Shown one piece after another: positions 19,556 to 28,338 of a stretch of 64,000 bases of DNA. The DNA comes from Coriobacteriaceae bacterium. Its GTDB lineage: Bacteria; Actinomycetota; Coriobacteriia; Coriobacteriales; Coriobacteriaceae. The notes under the pieces were generated by a model, which saw only the letters and a program-made list of their open reading frames with translations, had not been told where the DNA came from and did not search any database. The translations under genes were made by a program, and so were the position numbers. The stretch spans positions 806,001 to 870,000 of the forward strand of contig DAJPFV010000001.1 in NCBI GenBank assembly GCA_025993015.1, given 5' to 3'. How positions within the stretch are numbered: position 1 is the stretch's first letter; every line of letters starts with the position of its first letter.

Positions 19556-20899
19556 CTACTCTTGAATGTCAAAGATGCTCTCTGACAAATCAAGATGAAG
19601 GAGCACTTTGGTGCCCTTGCCCGGCGCCGATTCGACACGCGTATAGGAGTGCGGCCCATAAAAGCGATGGATGCGCTCCGAAATATTGTGCATGGCCACA
19701 CCGGCGCCGCCACCCTGGGGAGAGCTGGCGTCGGGACGGGCAGAGCGCTCGTCAAACAGTCTGGCGGCGGTACCCTCATCCATGCCCACGCCATTATCGG
19801 CCACGGCAATCAAGATTGCATCCTCGCCGTCTTGGTGAACGGTCACGTCGATCCTCAGGGCGTCGTCATCGCCCATACCATGACGTACGGCGTTCTCGAC
19901 AATCGGCTGGATCACGAACGCCGGCACCAGCGTATCTTCCACGTCCTCGGACACATCGAACGTCGCAAGCACGCGGTCCTCGCCAAAGCGGGCCTTCTCA
20001 AAGGTAAGGTAGCGCTTGGTCTGTGCAACCTCGCGCGAGACCGGAATAAGCGATCCCGAGTTGTCGAGCGTGGCACGATAGAACGATGAGAACTCACGAA
20101 GCAGTTCGCGGGCCCGCAGCGGGTCGGTGCGCGTAAACGATGCAATGGTGTTCAGCGTGTTGAACAGGAAGTGCGGGTTAATCTGCGCTTGCAGCGCACG
20201 CACCTCGGCGCGCGCCGTGAGTTCCTTTTGCACCTCGAGCTCGTGGATGGCGAGCTGCGTGGACAAGATCTCGGCAAAGCCCGAGGCAAGCGCGTACTGG
20301 GTACGGTCGACGGCGCGCGGGGTCTTGTAGTAGAACTTGAGCGTGCCGACGGTACGATCGCCCACCTTGATGGGGGCGATAATGCCGGCGGGGACTTGGT
20401 TGTGCGAGCCATCCGAGCCCACGACATTCACCATACGGTTGAACGACTGCACGATGCCATGTTCGATAACGTAGCGTGTGGCAAGCGTGTGGATGGGAGA
20501 ATCTGGCAGTAGTTTTTCCTCAAACTCGCCTGCGCAGGCCAACACGTTGCCCTCGTCGGTGATGGCCACCGTCATGGCGCGCGTCTCGGGCAAAATGCGC
20601 CGGCACACCAAACGCGCCGACTCCTGCGTCAGACCGCCCTTAATGTCCTCAAGCATGGCCGAGGCCACCGAGAGCGTCTCCTCGGTGTACTGGGAGCGCA
20701 CCGAATCGGGATTGAGCGTCAAGAAGATAAAGATGCACAGAAAGATGCACAGCAGCGCGCAGGCAATCACCGTGGGGATCGGCTCGATACCGGTCACCAA
20801 GGCAAAAATAAAGTACACCAGCACGCAAATGGCGCAGGCAACGGCAATGATGCGAAAGATTGATATTGAACTATCGCGCTGGGCGCGGCGGTCGATCAT
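19556..20899 (-). CDS. LytS-like sensor histidine kinase, copy 1
   Basis: 447 residues. Two N-terminal membrane helices (about 13-62: IFRIIAVACAICVLVYFIFA and a following segment), a GAF-like cytoplasmic sensor (AMTVAITDEGNVLACAGE to GTLKFYY), the His_kinase box with phospho-accepting His in NPHFLFNTLNTI, and a HATPase with VENAVRHGM and VADNGVGMDEG. The start codon overlaps the stop of the glycosyltransferase gene (ATGA at 20896-20899), indicating translational coupling. Partner of the regulator at 18767. Confidence 0.94.
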   Translation of the reverse strand: MIDRRAQRDSSISIFRIIAVACAICVLVYFIFALVTGIEPIPTVIACALLCIFLCIFIFLTLNPDSVRSQYTEETLSVASAMLEDIKGGLTQESARLVCRRILPETRAMTVAITDEGNVLACAGEFEEKLLPDSPIHTLATRYVIEHGIVQSFNRMVNVVGSDGSHNQVPAGIIAPIKVGDRTVGTLKFYYKTPRAVDRTQYALASGFAEILSTQLAIHELEVQKELTARAEVRALQAQINPHFLFNTLNTIASFTRTDPLRARELLREFSSFYRATLDNSGSLIPVSREVAQTKRYLTFEKARFGEDRVLATFDVSEDVEDTLVPAFVIQPIVENAVRHGMGDDDALRIDVTVHQDGEDAILIAVADNGVGMDEGTAARLFDERSARPDASSPQGGGAGVAMHNISERIHRFYGPHSYTRVESAPGKGTKVLLHLDLSESIFDIQE

Positions 20900-22083
20900 T
20901 CGGCCCCCTCCAGGATACTGATCAGTTGTGCGTCACGCCAAAGCCCGTCCATGATCTTGGGCCAAAAGCTCTGGAAACGCAGGTAGCTTGCAGCGTTTTG
21001 GCGCGCATAGGCCTTTGCCTCGTCGATACCATGGCGCCAGATGCGCAGGTAGCCCTCATGCTCGCGGGTAAACACGCTGCGGACCATAGCGGTCTTGCGC
21101 ACGCGGTCGTCGAGCTCGCGCGAAATCCACGGGCCCGGGTAGGGCATGAGCGATGCCGCCGTAACGGGAATGAGCTCCTTTTGATGCGCGGCGAATGTCA
21201 ACTTTGCCCTTTCGTAGTACCAACGGTATACATCCTGCATAAAGCGCGGTGAGCGCTTTTCGGACTCCGGAGGCAGATGGCGCACGGTCCACTCGTTATC
21301 GAACCACACGTCGTAGCCAAACATGCGCATGTTAAAGAGGTAATCCAAGTCCTCGCCACGGGTGATAAACGGGTCGAAGGCCACACGGGTAAAGGCGCGG
21401 GCATGCAGGGCCATCAGGCCACCGCACACGTAGTTGGAACGCGAGATGCGGGTACCCGAAAGCGCCTTTTTCATCCAGCGATTGAACTCGATGCGCTTGG
21501 TCCACCAGCGATGACAGATACCCGCCTTGTCCGTAGGGGCCAGCGGCGATCCATCGCGATCGTAGAAGTAGCCGCTTTTGACCAAGATCGGCAAGCCCTG
21601 GCGCGTCTGCTGCCCCAGTGCATACGTCGCACGCTTCATAAAGTCGGCGTCGATGACGGTCTCGTCGTCATCCAAAAAGACAACCGCATCGTGCCCCAGC
21701 ACCGCCGCGCAGGCAAGGCCCATGTTACGGATGGCACCGTAGCCTCGCAGGCTCACGCACTCGCCCGAACCCTTGGGCGCAATCTGCGCCACTCGGTCGG
21801 CGATACGCGATGCCTGAGTATTGGTGACAACGGTGACCTTGAGCGTAGGATGTGCGTTGACGATATCGTGCACGCGCAACGACACATCGGCTGTGGCAGA
21901 AACGGGGCAAACCACCAGCAAGATAATACGTGGAATGTCGCGCACCTGCTCGAGCGAGGTCAGGCAGCGGTCGAGTTCGGGATTGTCGGCGTTGAGTCGC
22001 GTCGAATGATCATAGGTGCCAGGGGCGTTTGCGCAAGCGTCATCGCCCGCCCAATACGTTGGAATCACGACCGTGGCGTTCAT
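20896..22083 (-). CDS. Family 2-like glycosyltransferase
   Basis: 395 residues, no membrane helix seen. GT-A features: N-terminal ATVVIPTYWAGDD, AIRNMGLACAAVLGHDAVVFLDDDE with a DDDE metal-binding motif near residue 140, and a later acceptor-region motif GEDLDYLFNMRMFGYDVWF. It likely transfers a sugar to a surface or lipid-linked acceptor. The donor and acceptor are unknown. Overlap with the downstream kinase gene links it to the LytS/LytR system, possibly in cell-envelope sugar metabolism. Confidence 0.82.
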   Translation of the reverse strand: MNATVVIPTYWAGDDACANAPGTYDHSTRLNADNPELDRCLTSLEQVRDIPRIILLVVCPVSATADVSLRVHDIVNAHPTLKVTVVTNTQASRIADRVAQIAPKGSGECVSLRGYGAIRNMGLACAAVLGHDAVVFLDDDETVIDADFMKRATYALGQQTRQGLPILVKSGYFYDRDGSPLAPTDKAGICHRWWTKRIEFNRWMKKALSGTRISRSNYVCGGLMALHARAFTRVAFDPFITRGEDLDYLFNMRMFGYDVWFDNEWTVRHLPPESEKRSPRFMQDVYRWYYERAKLTFAAHQKELIPVTAASLMPYPGPWISRELDDRVRKTAMVRSVFTREHEGYLRIWRHGIDEAKAYARQNAASYLRFQSFWPKIMDGLWRDAQLISILEGAE

Positions 22084-22109
22084 GCCTTACCCTCCCTGCA
22101 ACACAAAAA

Positions 22110-22140
22110 CGGGACGCCGCCAAACACAGGCGACGCCCCG
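22110..22140 (-). terminator. Terminator after the UMF1 transporter
   Basis: Twelve-base arms 22110-22121 and 22129-22140. The two non-matching positions become G-U pairs only in leftward RNA, followed by GTTTTTGTG. Confidence 0.75.
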
Positions 22141-22254
22141 CGACCTAGCTGATTCCATCATACCCACTTGGGCAAATCATTGCTCGCAAGTCGCAATGTT
22201 TATTGCGGATAACCCCAAAAGAGTACCGTGGACAGGCACAATAGCCGCTCGCTC

Positions 22255-23514
22255 CTATGCGGCATGCTCTGCCGCCCGAGTCATGCGGGACAGGCGGACC
22301 AGCAGCATAAAGCCAACGATCAGCAGCACGCCAATGGAAAGGACGCCCAGCGACGGGTTGCCGGTCAGCGAGGTGACGACCGACACCAGGAAGGTGCCCA
22401 TAACGCTTGCATAACGACCAAAGATGTCAAAGAAGCCGTAGTACTCGTTGGACTTTTCCTTGGGGATAATGCGGCCAAAGTAGCTACGGCTGAGCGCCTG
22501 CACGCCGCCCTGGAACAGGCCGACCATAATGGCAAGCACCCAAAACTCAAAGGCGGTCTTTAGGAAGAACGCGGCGAACAGCACAATGCCCATATAGGCG
22601 GCGACTGCCACCAAGATCATGTTGAGCGTGCCCACGCGGCCGGCGAGCTTGCCGTAGATGATGGCGGACGGAAAGGCCACGAACTGCGTAACGAGCAGCG
22701 CCAGGACCAACTGGGTCGAATCGATGCCCAAGGCCGATCCGTAGCTGGTTGCCATGGAAATGACCGTGTGCACACCGTCGATATAGAAGAAGAACGCGAT
22801 CATGTAGACCAGCACGGTCTTGTTGTGGGCGATCTCGCGCATGGTGTGTCCGACCTCGGAGAACACACCGCCCACGATGTGGCCGATAGTGTCCTCGGGA
22901 CCGCGCTCGCGACCGTACTTTTGCTTATAGGTGCGAATGAGCGGCAGGGTAAAGACGAGCCACCAGGCACCAGTGATGATAAACGACAGACGCGTTGCCA
23001 GCATGGTAGGGACGCCAAGAGCGGGGCCACCCATGATGAGCGCCAGGCAGATGACGAACGGCACGGTGGAACCGATGTAGCCCCAGGCATAGCCCGAGCT
23101 GGACACGGCGTCCATGCGCTCGTCGGTGGTAATGTCGGGCAGCATGGCGTCGTAGAACGTCATAGAAGAGTTAAGGCCGATGGTGCACAGCACGTACACG
23201 GTCAAAAATGCCATGGCGGACATTGGGATAGCCTGCGCCAGGCAAAGCACCAGGCCCGTGAGGAAGAAGCCCAAGAAGAACTTGATCTTGTTGCCGGCGT
23301 AGTCGGCAAGCGCGCCCAGAATGGGCATGAGCATGGCGATGACCAGCGAGGCAATCGTCTGCGCATTGCCCCAGGCGACCACCAGGTCGGCCGAAGAAGC
23401 GCCGGTATTGATGGCGTTAAAGTAAATGGGCACCACCGAGGTATTGAGCAGCACGAGGGCCGAATTGCCCACATCATACATAACCCAGTTACGCTCGAGC
23501 TTGGTGTATTTCAT
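22255..23514 (-). CDS. UMF1-family MFS transporter
   Basis: 419 residues, about 12 membrane helices. The N-terminus ERNWVMYDVGNSALVLLNT is the hallmark of the UMF1 (Atg22-like) branch of the major facilitator superfamily, as are GNKIKFFLGFFLTG and GGVQALSRSYFGRIIPKEK. Possible amino-acid or nucleoside efflux; substrate unassigned. Separate transcription unit with its own terminator. Confidence 0.9.
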   Translation of the reverse strand: MKYTKLERNWVMYDVGNSALVLLNTSVVPIYFNAINTGASSADLVVAWGNAQTIASLVIAMLMPILGALADYAGNKIKFFLGFFLTGLVLCLAQAIPMSAMAFLTVYVLCTIGLNSSMTFYDAMLPDITTDERMDAVSSSGYAWGYIGSTVPFVICLALIMGGPALGVPTMLATRLSFIITGAWWLVFTLPLIRTYKQKYGRERGPEDTIGHIVGGVFSEVGHTMREIAHNKTVLVYMIAFFFYIDGVHTVISMATSYGSALGIDSTQLVLALLVTQFVAFPSAIIYGKLAGRVGTLNMILVAVAAYMGIVLFAAFFLKTAFEFWVLAIMVGLFQGGVQALSRSYFGRIIPKEKSNEYYGFFDIFGRYASVMGTFLVSVVTSLTGNPSLGVLSIGVLLIVGFMLLVRLSRMTRAAEHAA

Positions 23515-23615
23515 GGACAGGGACCCTTCGTATTCGCCCGATATGCAGTTAGTTCATCGTACCCCAATTGTCCAGAACCGCCGGTAAGGATTCGGCAAAG
23601 GGGCACGCACGGGCC

Positions 23616-24560
23616 CTATTCCTCGCGGTCGAACTCCTCATCGGCATTGAGCACGCGACCGCTGTAGTTGACGTGACTGGTCACGGCATCCATGTCACCG
23701 GTCTCGATAAAACGTGCGACCGTGCACTCGTAATCGACCAGCGCGCGATCAAAGACCTCGGGGAAACTCTCGTTCGAGACCTCGTCGGTAAAGGGATTCT
23801 TCCATGTCAGATGGCCCAGGTTACCGGTGCGCTCGGGCAGCTCCGTCGTCACGCGATGGGCAAGGCCGTCGAGCAGCGAGTAGTCGTGCACCAAGCCCTC
23901 AACCAGCGAGATCGCGCGCGTCTTTGCGGAGCCGGCCGGCTCAATCGCGCGGTAAAGTCGCTGCATATTGGCAACGGCAGCACCGTACTCCCCCGCCGGA
24001 ATGTCAATGCCGTACACGCGTCCGGCAACATAGCTCATCAGCACGCCGGCCACGCGATTGATGCGATCGGTAGTGACGATCTCGCCCGCCGGCGGGTAAT
24101 CGTCGACCGTAGCGCCATCGCGTTTAAGCTGCAGCATCAGTACATCCAGGTCGCTCTCGATCACGGCATGGACCTGACTGCTCGAATCCTCAAGCTCTGA
24201 ATCGGACTCCACGATGCCAAACTGCTGCTCATAGACAAAGGGATGGGCGTTGCGGTCGAGCACGTAATGAGACAGCAGGCCCAGCGCAAAGGCGCGACCC
24301 AAGCTGGCGTCGCGCGGCAGCAGATGCGACACGCCGTCGCGCAGGCACGCGAACTGGCGAGACATACGCGACCGATGCATGACCTGCGCCAGCAGCGTGC
24401 AGTCGGAAACACGCGGTGTCAGAATGTGAAAGAAAAACGGGTCGGGGCCTTGGTTGCCCAAGATAAAGGCAATGCGCTCTTCATCGGACGTGATGACGCC
24501 CTGCGGAAGACGGTCGATGCTTTCCTCGCCAAACAGATGATGGGTGATAAGCGCGGGCAT
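23616..24560 (-). CDS. Zinc-dependent phospholipase C-like protein
   Basis: 314 residues from MPALITHHLFGEES (AAAGGATC upstream). His-rich metal motifs: ITHHLFGEE near the start, then LGLLSHYVLDRNAHPF near residue 100 with the H-x3-D-x3-H pattern of the Zn_dep_PLPC family. No signal peptide is seen, so it is probably cytoplasmic, like many Clostridia/Coriobacteria members of unknown substrate. A single gene between the MFS protein and the second two-component system. Confidence 0.8.
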   Translation of the reverse strand: MPALITHHLFGEESIDRLPQGVITSDEERIAFILGNQGPDPFFFHILTPRVSDCTLLAQVMHRSRMSRQFACLRDGVSHLLPRDASLGRAFALGLLSHYVLDRNAHPFVYEQQFGIVESDSELEDSSSQVHAVIESDLDVLMLQLKRDGATVDDYPPAGEIVTTDRINRVAGVLMSYVAGRVYGIDIPAGEYGAAVANMQRLYRAIEPAGSAKTRAISLVEGLVHDYSLLDGLAHRVTTELPERTGNLGHLTWKNPFTDEVSNESFPEVFDRALVDYECTVARFIETGDMDAVTSHVNYSGRVLNADEEFDREE

Positions 24561-24652
24561 AATGATCCTTTCGATTTCATTCGATGCCACCCATTATGCC
24601 CACCGCGCGCCCATGCCAAACCTGCGATGGTAAACGACGGCATGCAGACCGT

Positions 24653-25387
24653 CTACGCAAGCCCCAGGTGCGACTTGACCTCGGCGGCACGACGACGGGA
24701 CACCGGTACCGTCGAGTTCACGCGGTCGAGCCTGAGCTCCATCAACCCCGTGGAGCCAATCTCAACATTGTGCACGTCTTCCAAATTGACCAGGTAGCTG
24801 CGATGAACGCGAATAAAGCCCTCGGAGTCCAAGCGACGCTCGAGCGAAGAGATCGACTCATTGATCAGGTACGTTCCCTCGGCGCAGATGGCGTTGCAAA
24901 AATCGGCGCGCGCCTCAAAGTAGCAGACGTCTGCGGCGGGAATGAACACCTTTTTGCCCCCGCGGTCCACCGTCAGACGCAAAGGTTGGCGCGGAGCATG
25001 GATAACACGACGGGCACCCAAGGCTGCCTCGATCTTGTCGAGTGCCTTTGACAGGCGTGCGTCCTCGACCGGCTTGACGACATAGTCGACCGCATCGAGG
25101 TTATACGCATCGGCGGCAAATTCGGCAAACGCTGTCACAAACACAACCACCGGCGGCGTCTTTAGGTTCTGCAGCGTCTCGGCAAGCTCAATTCCCGAGC
25201 GACCGGGCATGGTAATGTCTAAAAACAGCACGTCGGGCTTGTTCGACAGAATCGACTCCACGGCTTCGGTGACATTGCCCGCCTCGGCAATCTGACCCAC
25301 ACGCGCATCCTTTTCCAACAGATAGCGTAGCTCAGCCCTAATGGGAGACTCGTCATCAACCACCAAGATGTTCCAGCCTTCGGACAT
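24653..25387 (-). CDS. LytTR-family response regulator, copy 2
   Basis: 244 residues. Receiver with VDDESPIRAEL, phospho-acceptor in VLFLDITMPGRSG, FVTAFAEFA and YVVKPVEDARL; LytTR domain with FIPAADVCYFEARADF and FIRVHRSYLVNLED. Close paralogue of the regulator at 18767 with the same domain plan. GAGGGGAAG precedes the ATG. Paired with the kinase at 25426. Confidence 0.95.
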   Translation of the reverse strand: MSEGWNILVVDDESPIRAELRYLLEKDARVGQIAEAGNVTEAVESILSNKPDVLFLDITMPGRSGIELAETLQNLKTPPVVVFVTAFAEFAADAYNLDAVDYVVKPVEDARLSKALDKIEAALGARRVIHAPRQPLRLTVDRGGKKVFIPAADVCYFEARADFCNAICAEGTYLINESISSLERRLDSEGFIRVHRSYLVNLEDVHNVEIGSTGLMELRLDRVNSTVPVSRRRAAEVKSHLGLA

Positions 25388-25425
25388 ATGTGCTTCCCCT
25401 CTTTTTCTCTCAATCCAACCGCGTG

Positions 25426-26811
25426 CTACGCCGTCAACGGCGCCGGCTCATGCGGCTCGCCGTTCAGCTCGACGATGACCTGCGTGCCAACGCCCTCCTG
25501 GGACTTCACGCGCATGCCAGAATCTTCTCCGTAAAAGAAATGGATGCGCTGAAGCACGTTGAAGAGCGCCAAGCCGCAGCCTCGTTTGATGGAGCCGTCG
25601 GCGGTAATGCTCTCGGGCTCCTCTCGGCGATGCTGCTCAAACAGATGCGCGCAGACTTCTTCGCTCATACCGATGCCATCGTCCTCGACGATGATCTCCA
25701 AACCGTCATCGGTCTCGAAAGCCCTAACATGAATAGAAAGCGGCTCGGTCTCGCGCTGCGCGTGCTTGATGCAGTTTTCGAGCAACGGCTGCAAGATAAA
25801 CGGCGGTACCATGCAATCGCGCACCTCAAAGTCGATATCGACCGAGACGCGCAGACGACCGTCGCCATAACGAGCCTGCATAAGATTGATATAGCGAGTG
25901 CCCTGTTCCACCTCGTGCTCGAGCGTTGTGAGGGTATCGGAATCAGAAAGCGTCTGACGGTAGTAATTGGAAAAGTCAATCAGCAGCGACCTGGCCTTGT
26001 CCGGCTCGGTACGTACGAGCGACACGATGGTGCTGATGGTGTTAAACAGAAAATGAGGATCGACCTGCGATTGCAAGGCGCGCAGCTCCACGCGGGCCGT
26101 AAGCTCGTCCTGGCGCTCAAGCTCAAAGCTCGCAAGTTGCGTGGAAATGAGGTCGGCAAAGCCCGAGGCAAGCGCCGTCTGGCGCATATCGATGCTGCTC
26201 AGACGGGGATAATACAGCTCGAGCGTGCCCACGCAATGCCCGCGCACGGTAAGCGGTGCGACAATACCGGCGCGCAGGCGCGGAAAGTAGCCACCCGTCT
26301 CGGTCGAGGCATCGCGCGAGAACACGCTTTGCTCGCCGCTGTTGATCACGTTGAGCGTAGTCCGCAGTACCACCGGGGTGCCCGCGGGGCATTTTGCCGA
26401 GTCCTCGCCCCAGCTCGCCAACACCTGCTTGCCGTCGGTAAAGCAGATGGCAGAGGCGATAGTTTCAGACAGGATGATCTTAGAGGCGCCCAAGGCAGCT
26501 TCGGGCGTAAGGCCGCGCGACGTATAGGCGAATATTTTTGAAGCGATGGCGAGCGTGCGGTCGGTTGCGCTCGATGTGAGGTCGTCGGGAACGACAAAGA
26601 CGTACGAGAAGAAGAAGCACAGCATGACCAAGCCGGCAATGACGACAACGGCCGGAACGGGATTGGGATTATCGGTTAGATCCCAGATGAGCAGCAGGAT
26701 AAGCAGCGGGACGACAATACCGAGCAAGATGGCTTGAACCACATGCTGAGCGGTACGAAAGACCTTGGTAGAGTTGTAGCTCTTGCCTAGAATCAGCCTA
26801 TTGAGATCCAC
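25426..26811 (-). CDS. LytS-like sensor histidine kinase, copy 2
   Basis: 461 residues if started at the GTG at 26811, which has AAGGAG six bases upstream; the ATG at 26817 abuts the same AAGGAG with no spacing and is unlikely. Two membrane helices near residues 30-80, a GAF-like sensor region (AICFTDGKQVLASWGED), phospho-accepting His in DPHFLFNTISTI, and a HATPase (LLENCIKHA, VEDDGIGMSEEV). Same plan as the kinase at 19556, suggesting tandem duplication of the system with intervening insertion of three genes. Confidence 0.93.
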   Translation of the reverse strand: MDLNRLILGKSYNSTKVFRTAQHVVQAILLGIVVPLLILLLIWDLTDNPNPVPAVVVIAGLVMLCFFFSYVFVVPDDLTSSATDRTLAIASKIFAYTSRGLTPEAALGASKIILSETIASAICFTDGKQVLASWGEDSAKCPAGTPVVLRTTLNVINSGEQSVFSRDASTETGGYFPRLRAGIVAPLTVRGHCVGTLELYYPRLSSIDMRQTALASGFADLISTQLASFELERQDELTARVELRALQSQVDPHFLFNTISTIVSLVRTEPDKARSLLIDFSNYYRQTLSDSDTLTTLEHEVEQGTRYINLMQARYGDGRLRVSVDIDFEVRDCMVPPFILQPLLENCIKHAQRETEPLSIHVRAFETDDGLEIIVEDDGIGMSEEVCAHLFEQHRREEPESITADGSIKRGCGLALFNVLQRIHFFYGEDSGMRVKSQEGVGTQVIVELNGEPHEPAPLTA

Positions 26812-26849
26812 CGTCATCTCCTTCTTACTGACGCACCCCATAGCAATAA

Positions 26850-26871
26850 AGAGGGCCGCAAGCGACCCTCT
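26850..26871 (-). terminator. Terminator after the amidohydrolase gene
   Basis: AGAGGG (26850-26855) and CCCTCT (26866-26871) with three more pairs inside, followed leftward by TTTATTG. It sits between the amidohydrolase stop and the second kinase gene. Confidence 0.7.
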
Positions 26872-26929
26872 CCATTGCATTATGCAATCAAATACTGTGT
26901 TTTACATCAAGCCATCGACAAACGGTATC

Positions 26930-28207
26930 TTAGGCGCTGTACTTGTTTGCCTCGCCGAAGGTGCCGGCCTCGACAATCCAGCCGTCCTTCATGATGACGT
27001 CCATGTTGTCAGTGTTGAGCACGTGGATGTCGGCAGCGACGTCACCGTTGACGACCAGCAGGTCGGCGCACTTGCCGGCCTCGATGGAACCGGTCTCGTC
27101 CTCGATGTGGCACATCTTGGCACCGTTGAGGGTTGCACAGGTGATGGTCTCGACCGGGGTGAAGCCGATCTTGTCGACGAACTCGTACATCTCCTCGATG
27201 GAGCAGGTGCCGTACGGGGTGACGAAGGAGAAGGAGTCGGAGCCGATCGTCATGACGACGCCGCGCTTCTTAGCCTCGCGCAGGCAGTCGTAGTTGCGCT
27301 GCAGCTCCTTCTCGACCAGGGTGCCCTCGTACTTGTCGTGCAGCTCGGGGACGTAGACGGGCGGATAGGTGGCGTACCAGGTGGGCAGGAAGGCGATCGT
27401 CGGGGTGAAGAAGGTGCCCTGCTCGGCCATGAGGTCCATGGTGCGCTCATCGATATCGAAGCCGTGAATCAGCTGCTCGCAGCCAAAGCGAACGGAATCG
27501 TAGGCAGCGGCGTGGTTGTTGTAGCAGTGGCTCCACACGGGGATGCCGACCATCTTGGCCTCTTCGACCACGGCCTGAATCTCCTCGGAGCAGTAGTGCT
27601 GGTCGCGGCCGGAGTCCCAGCGCCAGATGCCGCCACCGGTAGCCCAGATCTTGATGGCATCGGGGTTCTCGCGCAGGCGACGACGGACGGCCTTGCGCAG
27701 ATCCCAAGGACCGTCGACCTGATCGCCCCAGGGGTGCGATTCCTTGTTGAGCTCCTGGCTGCAGTGGTGGGAGTCGCCGTGGCCGGCAACGCGGCAGAAG
27801 CCAAGGCCGGTGGCCAGAACGCGCGGGCCCTTGAAGACGCCCTTGTCGATGCAGTCACGGATCTGGATACCAAAGCGGCCGATCTCGCAGACGGTGGTGA
27901 GGCCGTGGGTGAGGCAGTCATAGGCCTGCTTGACGGCGACGGCCTGCTTCTCGAGGAGCGGCTGCATGACCCAGTCGGTGTCATCGTCAGTCAAGTTGCC
28001 CGAGAAGTGCAGGTGGGTGTCGATCAGGCCGGGAAGGACAGTCTTGCCGGCGGCGTCGATAACCTCAACGCCCTCGGGAAGGTCCTGCATAGCACCGGCG
28101 TACTCGATCTTGCCGTTGTCGTCGACGAGAACGAGGGAGTTCTCGACCGGCTCGGCACCGGTACCGTCGATGAGCTTACCGCCAACGATTGCATACTTAG
28201 TGGACAT
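26930..28207 (-). CDS. Amidohydrolase-family metal-dependent hydrolase (imidazolonepropionase-like)
   Basis: 425 residues. N-terminal beta-sandwich, then TIM barrel with HxH in GLIDTHLHFSGN (near residue 65), a probable metal-bridging Lys in AIKIWATGGG (near 185), His ligands in WSHCYNN and LIHGFDID, and the catalytic Asp in IGSDSFSF (near 320). Subgroup members hydrolyse Xaa-Pro dipeptides or cyclic amides. An APC permease lies directly upstream on the same strand, suggesting uptake followed by hydrolysis of an amino-acid derivative. AAGGAGGAACC precedes the ATG. Confidence 0.88.
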   Translation of the reverse strand: MSTKYAIVGGKLIDGTGAEPVENSLVLVDDNGKIEYAGAMQDLPEGVEVIDAAGKTVLPGLIDTHLHFSGNLTDDDTDWVMQPLLEKQAVAVKQAYDCLTHGLTTVCEIGRFGIQIRDCIDKGVFKGPRVLATGLGFCRVAGHGDSHHCSQELNKESHPWGDQVDGPWDLRKAVRRRLRENPDAIKIWATGGGIWRWDSGRDQHYCSEEIQAVVEEAKMVGIPVWSHCYNNHAAAYDSVRFGCEQLIHGFDIDERTMDLMAEQGTFFTPTIAFLPTWYATYPPVYVPELHDKYEGTLVEKELQRNYDCLREAKKRGVVMTIGSDSFSFVTPYGTCSIEEMYEFVDKIGFTPVETITCATLNGAKMCHIEDETGSIEAGKCADLLVVNGDVAADIHVLNTDNMDVIMKDGWIVEAGTFGEANKYSA

Positions 28208-28290
28208 GGTTCCTCCTTATGGATCCATATAGTGGGCGAGGCCGTGTTGGGTTAAGGCCTCACAAAGCTACCCAAGTGGCGCCGGGTTCG

Positions 28291-28317
28291 GTGCGCGGAA
28301 GAGAGAATTCCGCGCAC
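28291..28317. other. Intercistronic hairpin
   Basis: Perfect ten-base arms GTGCGCGGAA (28291-28300) and TTCCGCGCAC (28308-28317), without a T-run, between the permease stop and the amidohydrolase. Possibly an RNA-processing or stabilising element in a shared transcript. Confidence 0.55.
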
Positions 28318-28338
28318 CCGATCCGCCCCGGCTAGGCG

